Below are positions 40,965 through 49,153 of a stretch of 64,000 bases of DNA, in pieces. The notes beneath the pieces are model-generated. The model saw nothing but the letters and a program-made list of their open reading frames with translations, was not told the origin of the DNA and made no database searches. The first letter of the stretch is position 1. Each line of letters begins with the position of its first letter. A program made the translations under genes and the position numbers. Source of the stretch: Streptomyces gilvus (lineage in GTDB: Bacteria; Actinomycetota; Actinomycetes; Streptomycetales; Streptomycetaceae); assembly GCF_022513565.1 (NCBI RefSeq), contig NZ_JAKWBE010000010.1, positions 1 to 64,000 of the forward strand, given 5' to 3'.

Positions 40965-41621
40965 ATGAGCACTGTTGACATCCTTTCGCCGGCGGGCGAC
41001 AAGGCCGGTTCCGTCGAGCTCCCCGCGGAGATCTTCGGCGTTGAGAAGGTCAGCATCCCGCTGATCCACCAGGTCGTCGTCGCGCAGCTGGCCGCTGCCC
41101 GTCAGGGCACGCACAAGACCAAGACCCGTGGCGAGGTTCGCGGTGGCGGCAAGAAGCCGTACCGCCAGAAGGGCACCGGCCGCGCCCGTCAGGGCTCGAC
41201 CCGCGCGCCGCAGTTCGCCGGTGGTGGCGTCGTGCACGGTCCCGTGCCGCGCGACTACTCGCAGCGGACCCCGAAGAAGATGAAGGCTGCCGCGCTGCGT
41301 CACGCCCTCACCGACCGGGCCCGCCACAACCGCATCCACGTCGTCTCCGGCGTCATCGAGGGCGACAGCCCCTCGACGAAGGCCGCCCGGACGCTGTTCG
41401 GCAAGATCTCGGAGCGCAAGAACCTGCTCCTGGTCGTCGAGCGCGCCGACGAGGCCGCGTGGCTGTCCGCCCGCAACCTGCCCCAGGTCCACATCCTGGA
41501 GCCGGGCCAGCTGAACACGTACGACGTTCTCGTCTCCGACGACGTGGTCTTCACCCAGGCCGCCTTCGAGTCCTTCGTGTCCGGCCCGAAGGCCAATGAC
41601 ACCGAAGGGAGCGAGGTCTGA
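40965..41621 (+). CDS. rplD: 50S ribosomal protein L4
   Basis: Lines the exit tunnel. 218 residues; the extended loop has THKTKTRGEVRGGGKKPYRQKGTGRAR, with the macrolide-relevant KG-R region. In E. coli it represses the S10 operon. The stop codon TGA overlaps the rplW start by one base (TGATG). Confidence 0.98.
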   Translation: MSTVDILSPAGDKAGSVELPAEIFGVEKVSIPLIHQVVVAQLAAARQGTHKTKTRGEVRGGGKKPYRQKGTGRARQGSTRAPQFAGGGVVHGPVPRDYSQRTPKKMKAAALRHALTDRARHNRIHVVSGVIEGDSPSTKAARTLFGKISERKNLLLVVERADEAAWLSARNLPQVHILEPGQLNTYDVLVSDDVVFTQAAFESFVSGPKANDTEGSEV

Positions 41622-42040
41622 TGGCCATCCGTCACCCCGCCATTGCCTCCAAGGCCGCGAAGAAGGCCAAGGCCGCCCGCGTCGCCAAGGCGCGTCGCCA
41701 CGCCGCCGAGGGCAAGAACACCGTCGAGACGCCGCTGAGCAAGTCGTACACGGACCCCCGTGACGTGCTGCTCAAGCCGGTCGTGTCGGAGAAGAGCTAC
41801 GCGCTCCTGGACGAGAACAAGTACACGTTCATCGTCGACCCGAACGCCAACAAGACCCAGATCAAGCAGGCCGTCCAGGCGGTCTTCTCGGTCAAGGTCA
41901 CCGGGGTCAACACGATCAACCGCATCGGCAAGCGCAAGCGGACCCGCACCGGCTTCGGCCAGCGTGCGGCCACCAAGCGCGCGATCGTGACCCTCGCCGA
42001 GGGCGACCGTATCGACATCTTCGGCGGTCCGACCGCGTAA
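41621..42040 (+). CDS. rplW: 50S ribosomal protein L23
   Basis: Tunnel-exit protein and docking site for trigger factor and SRP. 139 residues, with a basic Ala/Lys-rich extension of about 40 residues before the usual DPRDVLLKPVVSEKSYALL start of the fold. The extension is longer than in E. coli and usual in Streptomyces-type L23 as far as I recall. Overlaps rplD by 1 nt. Confidence 0.97.
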   Translation: MAIRHPAIASKAAKKAKAARVAKARRHAAEGKNTVETPLSKSYTDPRDVLLKPVVSEKSYALLDENKYTFIVDPNANKTQIKQAVQAVFSVKVTGVNTINRIGKRKRTRTGFGQRAATKRAIVTLAEGDRIDIFGGPTA

Positions 42041-42050
42041 GCGGGTCGGA

Positions 42051-42068
42051 TCGTCCGATATCGGACGA
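42051..42068 (+). promoter_or_regulatory. 18-bp palindrome before rplB
   Basis: TCGTCCGATATCGGACGA is a perfect 18-bp palindrome in the 38-nt rplW-rplB gap. Its last two bases begin the ribosome binding site GAGGA (42067-42071), so pairing could affect rplB translation. Confidence 0.6.
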
Positions 42069-42078
42069 GGACTGAGAA

Positions 42079-42915
42079 ATGGGAATCCGCAAGTACAAGC
42101 CGACTACGCCGGGCCGTCGTGGTTCCAGCGTCGCCGACTTCGTCGAGGTCACGCGGTCCACGCCGGAGAAGTCGCTGGTCCGCCCCCTGCACAGCAAGGG
42201 CGGCCGTAACAACGCCGGTCGTGTGACCGTTCGCCACCAGGGTGGCGGACACAAGCGCGCCTACCGCGTGATCGACTTCCGTCGTCACGACAAGGACGGC
42301 GTGCCGGCGAAGGTCGCGCACATCGAGTACGACCCCAACCGCACCGCGCGCATCGCGCTGCTCCACTACGCGGACGGCGAGAAGCGCTACATCCTGGCGC
42401 CGAAGGGTCTGAACCAGGGCGACCGGATCGAGAACGGTCCCGGCGCCGACATCAAGCCCGGCAACAACCTGGCGCTGCGCAACATCCCGGTCGGTACGAC
42501 GATCCACTCCGTGGAGCTTCGTCCGGGCGGCGGCGCCAAGTTCGCCCGCTCCGCCGGTGCCTCCGTGCAGCTGCTCGCGAAGGAGGGCTCGATGGCCCAC
42601 CTCCGCATGCCGTCCGGTGAGATCCGCCTGGTCGACCAGCGCTGCCGCGCCACGGTCGGCGAGGTCGGCAACGCCGAGCAGAGCAACATCAACTGGGGCA
42701 AGGCCGGCCGCAAGCGCTGGCTGGGCGTCCGCCCGACCGTTCGCGGTGTGGCGATGAACCCGGTTGACCACCCCCACGGTGGTGGTGAGGGCAAGACCTC
42801 CGGTGGTCGCCACCCGGTCAGCCCCTGGGGTCAGAAGGAAGGTCGTACTCGTGCTCCCAAGAAGGCGAGCAACAAGTACATCGTCCGCCGCCGCAAGACG
42901 AACAAGAAGCGCTAG
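42079..42915 (+). CDS. rplB: 50S ribosomal protein L2
   Basis: Essential for subunit joining and peptidyl transfer. 278 residues, with the conserved GIRKYKPTTPGRRGSS start, the signature RGVAMNPVDHPHGGGEGKT carrying the crucial His near residue 230, and a basic end NKYIVRRRKTNKKR. Start ATG at 42079 behind GAGGA. rpsS begins 12 nt after. Confidence 0.98.
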   Translation: MGIRKYKPTTPGRRGSSVADFVEVTRSTPEKSLVRPLHSKGGRNNAGRVTVRHQGGGHKRAYRVIDFRRHDKDGVPAKVAHIEYDPNRTARIALLHYADGEKRYILAPKGLNQGDRIENGPGADIKPGNNLALRNIPVGTTIHSVELRPGGGAKFARSAGASVQLLAKEGSMAHLRMPSGEIRLVDQRCRATVGEVGNAEQSNINWGKAGRKRWLGVRPTVRGVAMNPVDHPHGGGEGKTSGGRHPVSPWGQKEGRTRAPKKASNKYIVRRRKTNKKR

Positions 42916-42927
42916 GAGCGGGTTTAG

Positions 42928-43209
42928 ATGCCGCGCAGTCTCAAGAAGGGGCCCTTCGTCGACGACCACCTGATCAAGAAGGTGGACGCCCAGAACGAAG
43001 CGGGCTCTAAGAACGTCATCAAGACCTGGTCCCGTCGCTCGATGATCGTCCCGGCCATGCTCGGCCACACGATCGCGGTGCACAACGGCAAGACCCACAT
43101 CCCGGTGTTCGTCACCGAGTCGATGGTCGGCCACAAGCTCGGCGAGTTCTCGCCGACGCGCACCTTCCGGGGTCACGTCAAGGAAGACCGGAAGTCGAAG
43201 CGCCGCTGA
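42928..43209 (+). CDS. rpsS: 30S ribosomal protein S19
   Basis: 30S head protein contacting the P-site region. 93 residues; PRSLKKGPFVDDHLIKKV start, TWSRRSMIVPAMLGHTIAVHNGK core, HKLGEFSPTRTFRGH signature. Regular length and place in the S10 operon. Confidence 0.98.
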   Translation: MPRSLKKGPFVDDHLIKKVDAQNEAGSKNVIKTWSRRSMIVPAMLGHTIAVHNGKTHIPVFVTESMVGHKLGEFSPTRTFRGHVKEDRKSKRR

Positions 43210-43254
43210 CAGCGGATCGCATTCAGACACGTAAGTAACTCTGAAGGGACAACC

Positions 43255-43602
43255 ATGGAAGCCAGGGCCCAGGCGCGGTACATCCGCGTCACGCCCATGA
43301 AGGCCCGCCGTGTGGTGGACCTCATCCGTGGCATGGACGCCACGGAGGCCCAGGCTGTTCTGCGATTCGCTCCGCAGGCAGCCTCGGTTCCGGTCGGCAA
43401 GGTGCTCGACAGCGCCATTGCCAACGCCGCGCACAACTACGACCACACCGACGCCGACAGCCTCTTCATCTCCGAGGCGTACGTCGACGAGGGCCCGACC
43501 CTGAAGCGGTTCCGGCCGCGTGCCCAGGGCCGTGCCTACCGGATCCGCAAGCGGACCAGCCACATCACCGTGGTCGTCAGCAGCAAGGAAGGAACCCGGT
43601 AA
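43255..43602 (+). CDS. rplV: 50S ribosomal protein L22
   Basis: Tunnel constriction protein. 115 residues. EARAQARYIRVTPMKARRVVDLIRG start. The beta hairpin PTLKRFRPRAQGRAYRIRKRTSHI shows no deletion of the kind linked to macrolide resistance. The TAA stop shares one base with the rpsC start. Confidence 0.98.
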   Translation: MEARAQARYIRVTPMKARRVVDLIRGMDATEAQAVLRFAPQAASVPVGKVLDSAIANAAHNYDHTDADSLFISEAYVDEGPTLKRFRPRAQGRAYRIRKRTSHITVVVSSKEGTR

Positions 43603-44429
43603 TGGGCCAGAAGGTAAACCCGCACGGGTTCCGGCTCGGTGTCACCACCGACTTCAAGTCGCGTTGGTACGCCGACAAGCTGTACAAGGACTACGTCAAG
43701 GAAGACGTCGCCATCCGTCGGATGATGACGTCCGGCATGGAGCGCGCCGGCATCTCCAAGGTCGAGATCGAGCGCACCCGTGACCGCGTGCGTGTGGACA
43801 TCCACACCGCTCGTCCGGGCATCGTCATCGGCCGCCGTGGCGCCGAGGCCGACCGCATCCGCGGCGACCTCGAGAAGCTCACGGGCAAGCAGGTCCAGCT
43901 GAACATCCTCGAGGTCAAGAACCCCGAGACGGACGCTCAGCTGGTCGCGCAGGCCGTCGCCGAGCAGCTCTCCTCCCGCGTCTCCTTCCGTCGGGCCATG
44001 CGCAAGAGCATGCAGTCCGCCATGAAGGCCGGCGCCAAGGGCATCAAGATCCAGTGCGGTGGCCGCCTCGGCGGCGCCGAGATGTCCCGCTCGGAGTTCT
44101 ACCGCGAGGGCCGCGTGCCCCTGCACACGCTCCGCGCGAACGTGGACTACGGCTTCTTCGAGGCCAAGACGACCTTCGGCCGCATCGGTGTGAAGGTCTG
44201 GATCTACAAGGGCGACGTCAAGAACATCGCCGAGGTCCGCGCCGAGAACGCTGCCGCCCGTGCGGGTAACCGCCCGGCCCGCGGTGGCGCCGGCGACCGC
44301 CCGGCCCGTGGTGGCCGTGGTGGCGAGCGGCGCGGTCGCAAGCCGCAGCAGCAGGCTCCGGCTGCCGAGGCCCCCCAGGCCGAGGCGCCCGCCGCCGCTC
44401 CGGCTGAGAGCACCGGAACGGAGGCCTGA
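43602..44429 (+). CDS. rpsC: 30S ribosomal protein S3
   Basis: mRNA-entry protein with helicase function. 275 residues: the KH domain with GIVIGRRGAEADRI, then the C-domain GIKIQCGGRLGGAEMSR. A long tail (about 222-275) is disordered, first Arg/Gly-rich (RPARGGAGDRPARGGRGG), then Ala/Pro/Glu-rich. The tail is longer than in E. coli. Starts one base inside the rplV stop codon. Confidence 0.98.
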   Translation: MGQKVNPHGFRLGVTTDFKSRWYADKLYKDYVKEDVAIRRMMTSGMERAGISKVEIERTRDRVRVDIHTARPGIVIGRRGAEADRIRGDLEKLTGKQVQLNILEVKNPETDAQLVAQAVAEQLSSRVSFRRAMRKSMQSAMKAGAKGIKIQCGGRLGGAEMSRSEFYREGRVPLHTLRANVDYGFFEAKTTFGRIGVKVWIYKGDVKNIAEVRAENAAARAGNRPARGGAGDRPARGGRGGERRGRKPQQQAPAAEAPQAEAPAAAPAESTGTEA

Positions 44430-44434
44430 CCGAC

Positions 44435-44854
44435 ATGCTGATCCCCCGTAGGGTCAAGCACCGCAAGCAGCACCACCCGGGACGCAGCGGCGCTGCCAAG
44501 GGTGGCACGACGGTCGCGTTCGGCGAGTACGGCATCCAGGCGCTCACCCCGGCGTATGTGACGAACCGTCAGATCGAGGCCGCTCGTATCGCCATGACGC
44601 GTCACATCAAGCGTGGTGGCAAGGTCTGGATCAACATCTACCCGGACCGTCCGCTCACGAAGAAGCCCGCCGAGACCCGCATGGGTTCCGGTAAGGGTTC
44701 TCCGGAGTGGTGGATCGCCAACGTCAAGCCCGGACGCGTGATGTTCGAGCTGTCGTACCCCAACGAGAAGATCGCCCGTGAGGCGCTGACCCGTGCGGCC
44801 CACAAGCTGCCGATGAAGTGCCGGATCGTCAAGCGCGAGGCAGGTGAAGCGTGA
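44435..44854 (+). CDS. rplP: 50S ribosomal protein L16
   Basis: A-site tRNA contact protein. 139 residues; MLIPRRVKHRKQHHPGRSGA start, GKVWINIYPDRPLTKKPAETRMGSG loop (oligosaccharide antibiotic region), FELSYPNEKIAREAL end. The stop overlaps the rpmC start by one base. Confidence 0.98.
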   Translation: MLIPRRVKHRKQHHPGRSGAAKGGTTVAFGEYGIQALTPAYVTNRQIEAARIAMTRHIKRGGKVWINIYPDRPLTKKPAETRMGSGKGSPEWWIANVKPGRVMFELSYPNEKIAREALTRAAHKLPMKCRIVKREAGEA

Positions 44855-45078
44855 TGTCGGCCGGTACCAAGGCGTCCGAGCTGCGCGAGCTGGGCAACGA
44901 GGAGCTTCTGGCGAAGCTCCGCGAGGCCAAGGAAGAGCTGTTCAACCTCCGCTTCCAGGCGGCGACCGGTCAGCTCGAGAACCACGGCCGTCTGAAGGCG
45001 GTCCGCAAGGACATCGCGCGGATCTACACCCTGATGCGTGAGCGCGAGCTGGGCATCGAGACGGTGGAGAGTGCCTGA
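44854..45078 (+). CDS. rpmC: 50S ribosomal protein L29
   Basis: Small tunnel-exit protein. 74 residues from the ATG at 44854 (TGATG with the rplP stop). A GTG one codon earlier is possible but would overlap more. KASELRELGNEELLAKLREAKEELFNLRFQAATGQ is the family pattern. Overlaps rpsQ by 1 nt. Confidence 0.97.
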   Translation: MSAGTKASELRELGNEELLAKLREAKEELFNLRFQAATGQLENHGRLKAVRKDIARIYTLMRERELGIETVESA

Positions 45079-45365
45079 TGAGTGAGAGCAACGTGACTGA
45101 GCAGACTGCAGAGGCCCGCGGCTTCCGCAAGACCCGTGAGGGTCTCGTCGTCAGCGACAAGATGGACAAGACCGTCGTCGTCGCCGTCGAGGACCGCGTC
45201 AAGCACGCGCTGTACGGCAAGGTCATCCGCCGTACCAACAAGCTCAAGGCGCACGACGAGCAGAACGCCGCGGGTGTCGGCGACCGCGTCCTCCTCGCGG
45301 AGACCCGGCCGCTGTCCGCGACGAAGCGCTGGCGCGTCGTCGAGATCCTCGAGAAGGCCAAGTAA
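45078..45365 (+). CDS. rpsQ: 30S ribosomal protein S17
   Basis: Primary assembly protein of the 30S body. 95 residues; an N-terminal extension of about 15 residues precedes the OB fold GFRKTREGLVVSDKMDKTVVVAVEDRV. Ends VVEILEKAK. Last gene before the 110-nt hairpin-rich gap to rplN. Confidence 0.98.
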   Translation: MSESNVTEQTAEARGFRKTREGLVVSDKMDKTVVVAVEDRVKHALYGKVIRRTNKLKAHDEQNAAGVGDRVLLAETRPLSATKRWRVVEILEKAK

Positions 45366-45368
45366 TTT

Positions 45369-45447
45369 CCTGCGGGGCATTCCTCGCAGGTCAGTTCCGC
45401 CAGGCTCGGCAGGGGCTCAACTCCCGTAAGGGATGAGGCCCCTGCCG
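45369..45447 (+). promoter_or_regulatory. Two hairpins in the rpsQ-rplN gap
   Basis: CCTGCG...CGCAGG (45369-45390), then CGGCAGGGGC (45407-45416) pairing with GCCCCTGCCG (45438-45447), with an inner TCCC-GTAA-GGGA. No U tract. It marks the S10/spc boundary; a processing or autoregulatory role is possible. Confidence 0.55.
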
Positions 45448-45475
45448 GGAACCGGCAGACAAACAGGAGATAGAC

Positions 45476-45844
45476 GTGATCCAGCAGGAGTCGCGACTGC
45501 GTGTCGCCGACAACACTGGTGCGAAGGAGATCCTTTGCATCCGTGTGCTCGGTGGCTCCGGTCGCCGCTACGCGGGCATCGGTGACGTCATCGTCGCCAC
45601 CGTCAAGGACGCGATCCCCGGTGGCAACGTGAAGAAGGGTGACGTCGTCAAGGCGGTCATCGTTCGCACCGTCAAGGAGCGCCGCCGCCCGGACGGCTCG
45701 TACATCCGCTTCGACGAGAACGCCGCCGTCATTCTGAAGAACGACGGCGACCCTCGCGGCACCCGCATCTTCGGCCCGGTCGGGCGTGAGCTGCGCGAGA
45801 AGAAGTTCATGAAGATCATCTCGCTGGCTCCGGAGGTGCTGTAA
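45476..45844 (+). CDS. rplN: 50S ribosomal protein L14
   Basis: Intersubunit bridge protein. 122 residues from GTG at 45476 behind AGGAGA. IQQESRLRVADNTGAKEILCIRVLGGSGRRYAGIGDVI is canonical. First gene of the spc part. Two nucleotides separate it from rplX. Confidence 0.98.
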   Translation: MIQQESRLRVADNTGAKEILCIRVLGGSGRRYAGIGDVIVATVKDAIPGGNVKKGDVVKAVIVRTVKERRRPDGSYIRFDENAAVILKNDGDPRGTRIFGPVGRELREKKFMKIISLAPEVL

Positions 45845-45846
45845 GC

Positions 45847-46170
45847 ATGAAGATCAAGAAGGGCGACCTGGTCCAGGTCATCACCGGCAAGGACAAGGGC
45901 AAGCAGGGCAAGGTCATTGCCGCTTACCCGCGCGACGAGCGCGTCCTGGTCGAGGGTGTCAACCGGGTCAAGAAGCACACCAAGGCCGGGCCGACCGCCA
46001 GCGGTTCGCAGGCCGGCGGCATCGTCACGACCGAGGCGCCGATCCACGTCTCCAACGTCCAGCTGGTCGTTGAGAAGGACGGCAACAAGGTCGTCACGCG
46101 TGTCGGTTACCGCTTCGACGACGAGGGCAACAAGATCCGCGTTGCCAAGCGGACGGGTGAGGACATCTGA
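45847..46170 (+). CDS. rplX: 50S ribosomal protein L24
   Basis: Assembly initiator at the tunnel exit. 107 residues. KIKKGDLVQVITGKDKGKQGKVI is the KOW motif; EGVNRVKKHTK and the basic end follow. The stop shares a base with the rplE start (TGATG). Confidence 0.98.
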   Translation: MKIKKGDLVQVITGKDKGKQGKVIAAYPRDERVLVEGVNRVKKHTKAGPTASGSQAGGIVTTEAPIHVSNVQLVVEKDGNKVVTRVGYRFDDEGNKIRVAKRTGEDI

Positions 46171-46727
46171 TGGCTACCACCACCACTCCGCGTCTCAAGA
46201 CGAAGTACCGCGAGGAGATCGCGGGCAAGCTGCGTGACGAGTTCAAGTACGAGAACGTCATGCAGATCCCCGGTCTCGTGAAGATCGTGGTCAACATGGG
46301 TGTCGGCGACGCCGCCCGTGACTCGAAGCTGATCGAGGGCGCGATCCGCGACCTGACCACCATCACCGGTCAGAAGCCGGCCGTCACCAAGGCCCGCAAG
46401 TCCATCGCGCAGTTCAAGCTGCGCGAGGGTCAGCCGATCGGTGCCCACGTCACGCTCCGTGGCGACCGCATGTGGGAGTTCCTGGACCGCACCCTGTCGC
46501 TCGCGCTCCCGCGCATCCGCGACTTCCGCGGTCTGTCCCCCAAGCAGTTCGACGGCCGTGGCAACTACACCTTCGGTCTCACGGAGCAGGTCATGTTCCA
46601 CGAGATCGACCAGGACAAGATCGACCGTACCCGGGGCATGGACATCACCGTGGTCACCACGGCGACCAACGACGCTGAGGGCCGCGCGCTCCTTCGTCAC
46701 CTCGGCTTCCCGTTCAAGGAGGCGTGA
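46170..46727 (+). CDS. rplE: 50S ribosomal protein L5
   Basis: 5S rRNA-binding protein of the central protuberance. 185 residues; VMQIPGLVKIVVNMGVGDA, KSIAQFKLREGQPIGAHVTLRG and YTFGLTEQVMFHEID are hallmark stretches. Short gap of 5 nt to rpsN, translation coupled. Confidence 0.98.
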   Translation: MATTTTPRLKTKYREEIAGKLRDEFKYENVMQIPGLVKIVVNMGVGDAARDSKLIEGAIRDLTTITGQKPAVTKARKSIAQFKLREGQPIGAHVTLRGDRMWEFLDRTLSLALPRIRDFRGLSPKQFDGRGNYTFGLTEQVMFHEIDQDKIDRTRGMDITVVTTATNDAEGRALLRHLGFPFKEA

Positions 46728-46732
46728 GCGAG

Positions 46733-46918
46733 ATGGCGAAGAAGGCTCTGATTGCCAAGGCTGCTCGCAAGCCCAAGTTCGGTGTGCGTGGCTACACCCG
46801 CTGCCAGCGCTGCGGCCGTCCGCACTCCGTCTACCGCAAGTTCGGCCTGTGCCGCGTGTGCCTTCGTGAGATGGCTCACCGTGGCGAGCTGCCGGGCGTG
46901 ACCAAGAGCTCCTGGTAG
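46733..46918 (+). CDS. rpsZ: 30S ribosomal protein S14 type Z
   Basis: 61 residues from ATG 46733 (AGCGAG upstream). The zinc-binding form: C24-X2-C27 (TRCQRCG) and C40-X2-C43 (GLCRVC) are intact. Streptomyces also has a zinc-free paralogue elsewhere that replaces it when zinc is scarce; here the zinc version sits at the spc locus. An upstream GTG at 46724 would add three residues but overlaps rplE. Confidence 0.97.
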   Translation: MAKKALIAKAARKPKFGVRGYTRCQRCGRPHSVYRKFGLCRVCLREMAHRGELPGVTKSSW

Positions 46919-47159
46919 TCCCGTAGTTCGGGATTCCAGAGGCTCTCGGTAAGCACTGGGCTCTGTCAGGCGCCCGCCCTTCCATGCCTTAGGCTTGGAG
47001 GGTTGGGCGTCTGACGACTGCCCGTACGCACGCGGACAGCTGTCCGCTGAATGATGCTTACTACGCCGTAGGTCCACCGCGCCGCACCCGTCCCGTCCCG
47101 GATCGGGGAGAGGGATGGCGCACCAGGAAACCCCGGCGAGAGAGGCCGAAGGCCAATTC
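46919..47159 (+). promoter_or_regulatory. rpsZ-rpsH gap with long hairpin
   Basis: 241 nt without a gene. TCCCG-TAGTT-CGGGA (46919-46933) directly follows the rpsZ stop. A long imperfect hairpin then pairs TCAGGCGCCC (46966-46975) with GGGCGTCTGA (47005-47014), including an inner CCTTCCA/TGGAGG and GCC-TTA-GGC. S8 regulates the spc operon in E. coli, so this is a candidate regulatory RNA before rpsH. Confidence 0.5.
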
Positions 47160-47558
47160 ATGACCATGACTGATCCGATCGCAGACATGCTGACGCGTCT
47201 GCGGAACGCGAACTCGGCGTACCACGACTCCGTGACGATGCCGGCGTCCAAGATCAAGTCTCACATCGCGGAGATCCTCCAGCAGGAGGGCTTCATCACG
47301 GGCTGGAAGATCGAGGACGCCGAGGTCGGCAAGAACCTCGTCCTCGAGCTGAAGTTCGGCCCGAACCGTGAGCGCTCCATCGCGGGCATCAAGCGGATCT
47401 CCAAGCCCGGTCTCCGGGTGTACGCGAAGTCCACCAACCTGCCCAAGGTCCTCGGTGGCCTCGGCGTGGCGATCATCTCCACGTCGCACGGTCTCCTGAC
47501 CGACAAGCAGGCCGGCAAGAAGGGCGTGGGTGGGGAAGTCCTCGCCTACGTCTGGTAG
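47160..47558 (+). CDS. rpsH: 30S ribosomal protein S8
   Basis: Central 16S binding protein and spc operon repressor in E. coli. 132 residues from ATG 47160 (MTMTDPIADMLTRLRNAN). Upstream codons from 47115 look non-coding. ISTSHGLLTDKQAGKKGVGGEVLAYVW is the usual end. ATG 47166 is an alternative start. Confidence 0.97.
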   Translation: MTMTDPIADMLTRLRNANSAYHDSVTMPASKIKSHIAEILQQEGFITGWKIEDAEVGKNLVLELKFGPNRERSIAGIKRISKPGLRVYAKSTNLPKVLGGLGVAIISTSHGLLTDKQAGKKGVGGEVLAYVW

Positions 47559-47582
47559 CGGAAGGGAACGGAGGAAACAGCT

Positions 47583-48122
47583 ATGTCGCGCATCGGCAAG
47601 CTCCCCATCGCGGTTCCCGCCGGCGTGGACGTCACCATCGACGGCCGTACGGTCTCGGTCAAGGGCCCCAAGGGCTCGCTGACCCACACCGTCGCATCGC
47701 CGATCGACATCGCCAAGGGTGAGGACGGCGTGCTCAACGTCACCCGCCCCAACGACGAGCGTCAGAACAAGGCCCTGCACGGCCTGTCCCGCACGCTGGT
47801 GGCGAACATGATCACCGGCGTGACCCAGGGTTACGTGAAGAAGCTCGAGATCAGCGGTGTCGGTTACCGCGTTACGGCCAAGGGTTCGAACCTCGAGTTC
47901 GCGCTCGGCTACAGCCACCCGATCACCGTCGAGGCGCCCGAGGGCATCACCTTCAAGGTGGAGACCCCGACCCGCTTCTCGGTCGAGGGCATCGACAAGC
48001 AGAAGGTCGGCGAGGTTGCGGCCAACATCCGCAAGCTGCGCAAGCCCGACCCGTACAAGGCCAAGGGCGTCAAGTACGAGGGCGAAGTCATCCGCCGCAA
48101 GGTCGGAAAGGCGGGTAAGTAA
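47583..48122 (+). CDS. rplF: 50S ribosomal protein L6
   Basis: Binds near the sarcin-ricin loop. 179 residues with two similar domains: SRIGKLPIAVPAGVDVTIDGRTVSVKGPKG and the C-terminal KQKVGEVAANIRKLRKPDPYKAKGVKYEGE signature. rplR follows after 3 nt. Confidence 0.98.
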   Translation: MSRIGKLPIAVPAGVDVTIDGRTVSVKGPKGSLTHTVASPIDIAKGEDGVLNVTRPNDERQNKALHGLSRTLVANMITGVTQGYVKKLEISGVGYRVTAKGSNLEFALGYSHPITVEAPEGITFKVETPTRFSVEGIDKQKVGEVAANIRKLRKPDPYKAKGVKYEGEVIRRKVGKAGK

Positions 48123-48125
48123 GCC

Positions 48126-48509
48126 ATGGCATACGGACAGAAGATCCTCAAGGGCGACGCCTACAAGCGCGCCGCGATCAAGCGCCGCCACATCCGGATT
48201 CGCAAGAACCTCTCCGGTACGGCGGAGCGTCCGCGTCTGGTCGTGACCCGCTCCAACCGCCACATCGTGGCGCAGGTGATCGACGACCTGAAGGGCCACA
48301 CCCTGGCTTCGGCGTCCACGCTGGACACGTCGATCCGCGGTGGCGAGGGCGACAAGTCCGCGCAGGCCAAGCAGGTCGGCGCCCTGGTCGCCGAGCGTGC
48401 CAAGGCCGCCGGTGTCGAGGCCGTCGTGTTCGACCGTGGTGGCAACCAGTACGCCGGGCGCATCGCCGCCCTGGCGGACGCCGCCCGCGAGGCCGGGCTC
48501 AAGTTCTGA
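48126..48509 (+). CDS. rplR: 50S ribosomal protein L18
   Basis: 5S rRNA-binding protein. 127 residues. Basic N-terminus KRRHIRIRKNLSGTAERPRLVVTRSNRHI, end VFDRGGNQYAGRIAALADAAREAGLKF. Normal spc order rplF-rplR-rpsE. Confidence 0.98.
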   Translation: MAYGQKILKGDAYKRAAIKRRHIRIRKNLSGTAERPRLVVTRSNRHIVAQVIDDLKGHTLASASTLDTSIRGGEGDKSAQAKQVGALVAERAKAAGVEAVVFDRGGNQYAGRIAALADAAREAGLKF

Positions 48510-48545
48510 GCCGCTTGTAGCTAGCGGAAAGAGAGAGGTAATCCA

Positions 48546-49151
48546 ATGGCTGGACCCCAGCGCCGCGGAAGCGGTGCCGGTGGCGGCGAGCGGCGGGACC
48601 GGAAGGGCCGTGACGGCGGCGCTGCTGCCGCCGAGAAGACCGCGTACGTTGAGCGCGTCGTCGCGATCAACCGCGTCGCCAAGGTTGTGAAGGGTGGTCG
48701 TCGCTTCAGCTTCACCGCGCTGGTCGTGGTGGGCGACGGTGACGGCACCGTGGGTGTCGGTTACGGCAAGGCCAAGGAGGTGCCGGCCGCCATCGCCAAG
48801 GGCGTTGAGGAGGCCAAGAAGCACTTCTTCAAGGTCCCCCGTATCCAGGGCACCATCCCGCACCCCATCCAGGGTGAGAAGGCTGCCGGCGTCGTGCTGC
48901 TCAAGCCCGCGTCCCCCGGTACCGGTGTTATCGCCGGTGGTCCGGTGCGTGCCGTGCTCGAGTGCGCCGGTATCCACGACGTGCTGTCGAAGTCGCTCGG
49001 CTCCGACAACGCGATCAACATCGTGCACGCGACCGTGGAGGCCCTGAAGGGTCTGCAGCGTCCCGAGGAGATCGCGGCCCGCCGTGGTCTGCCGCTCGAG
49101 GACGTCGCCCCCGCGGCTCTTCTCCGTGCGCGTGCCGGGGCGGGTGCGTAA
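48546..49151 (+). CDS. rpsE: 30S ribosomal protein S5
   Basis: Fidelity protein, spectinomycin-related loop. 201 residues. A Gly/Arg-rich head (QRRGSGAGGGERRDRKGRDGG) precedes the double-stranded RNA-binding fold ERVVAINRVAKVVKGGRRFSF. No loop deletion is apparent. rpmD starts 2 nt after the stop. Confidence 0.98.
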   Translation: MAGPQRRGSGAGGGERRDRKGRDGGAAAAEKTAYVERVVAINRVAKVVKGGRRFSFTALVVVGDGDGTVGVGYGKAKEVPAAIAKGVEEAKKHFFKVPRIQGTIPHPIQGEKAAGVVLLKPASPGTGVIAGGPVRAVLECAGIHDVLSKSLGSDNAINIVHATVEALKGLQRPEEIAARRGLPLEDVAPAALLRARAGAGA

Positions 49152-49153
49152 TC

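Noticed and set aside
47061..49028. Long antisense frame opposite rpsH-rplF-rplR-rpsE
   Set aside because: Shadow of four ribosomal genes with no recognisable protein.
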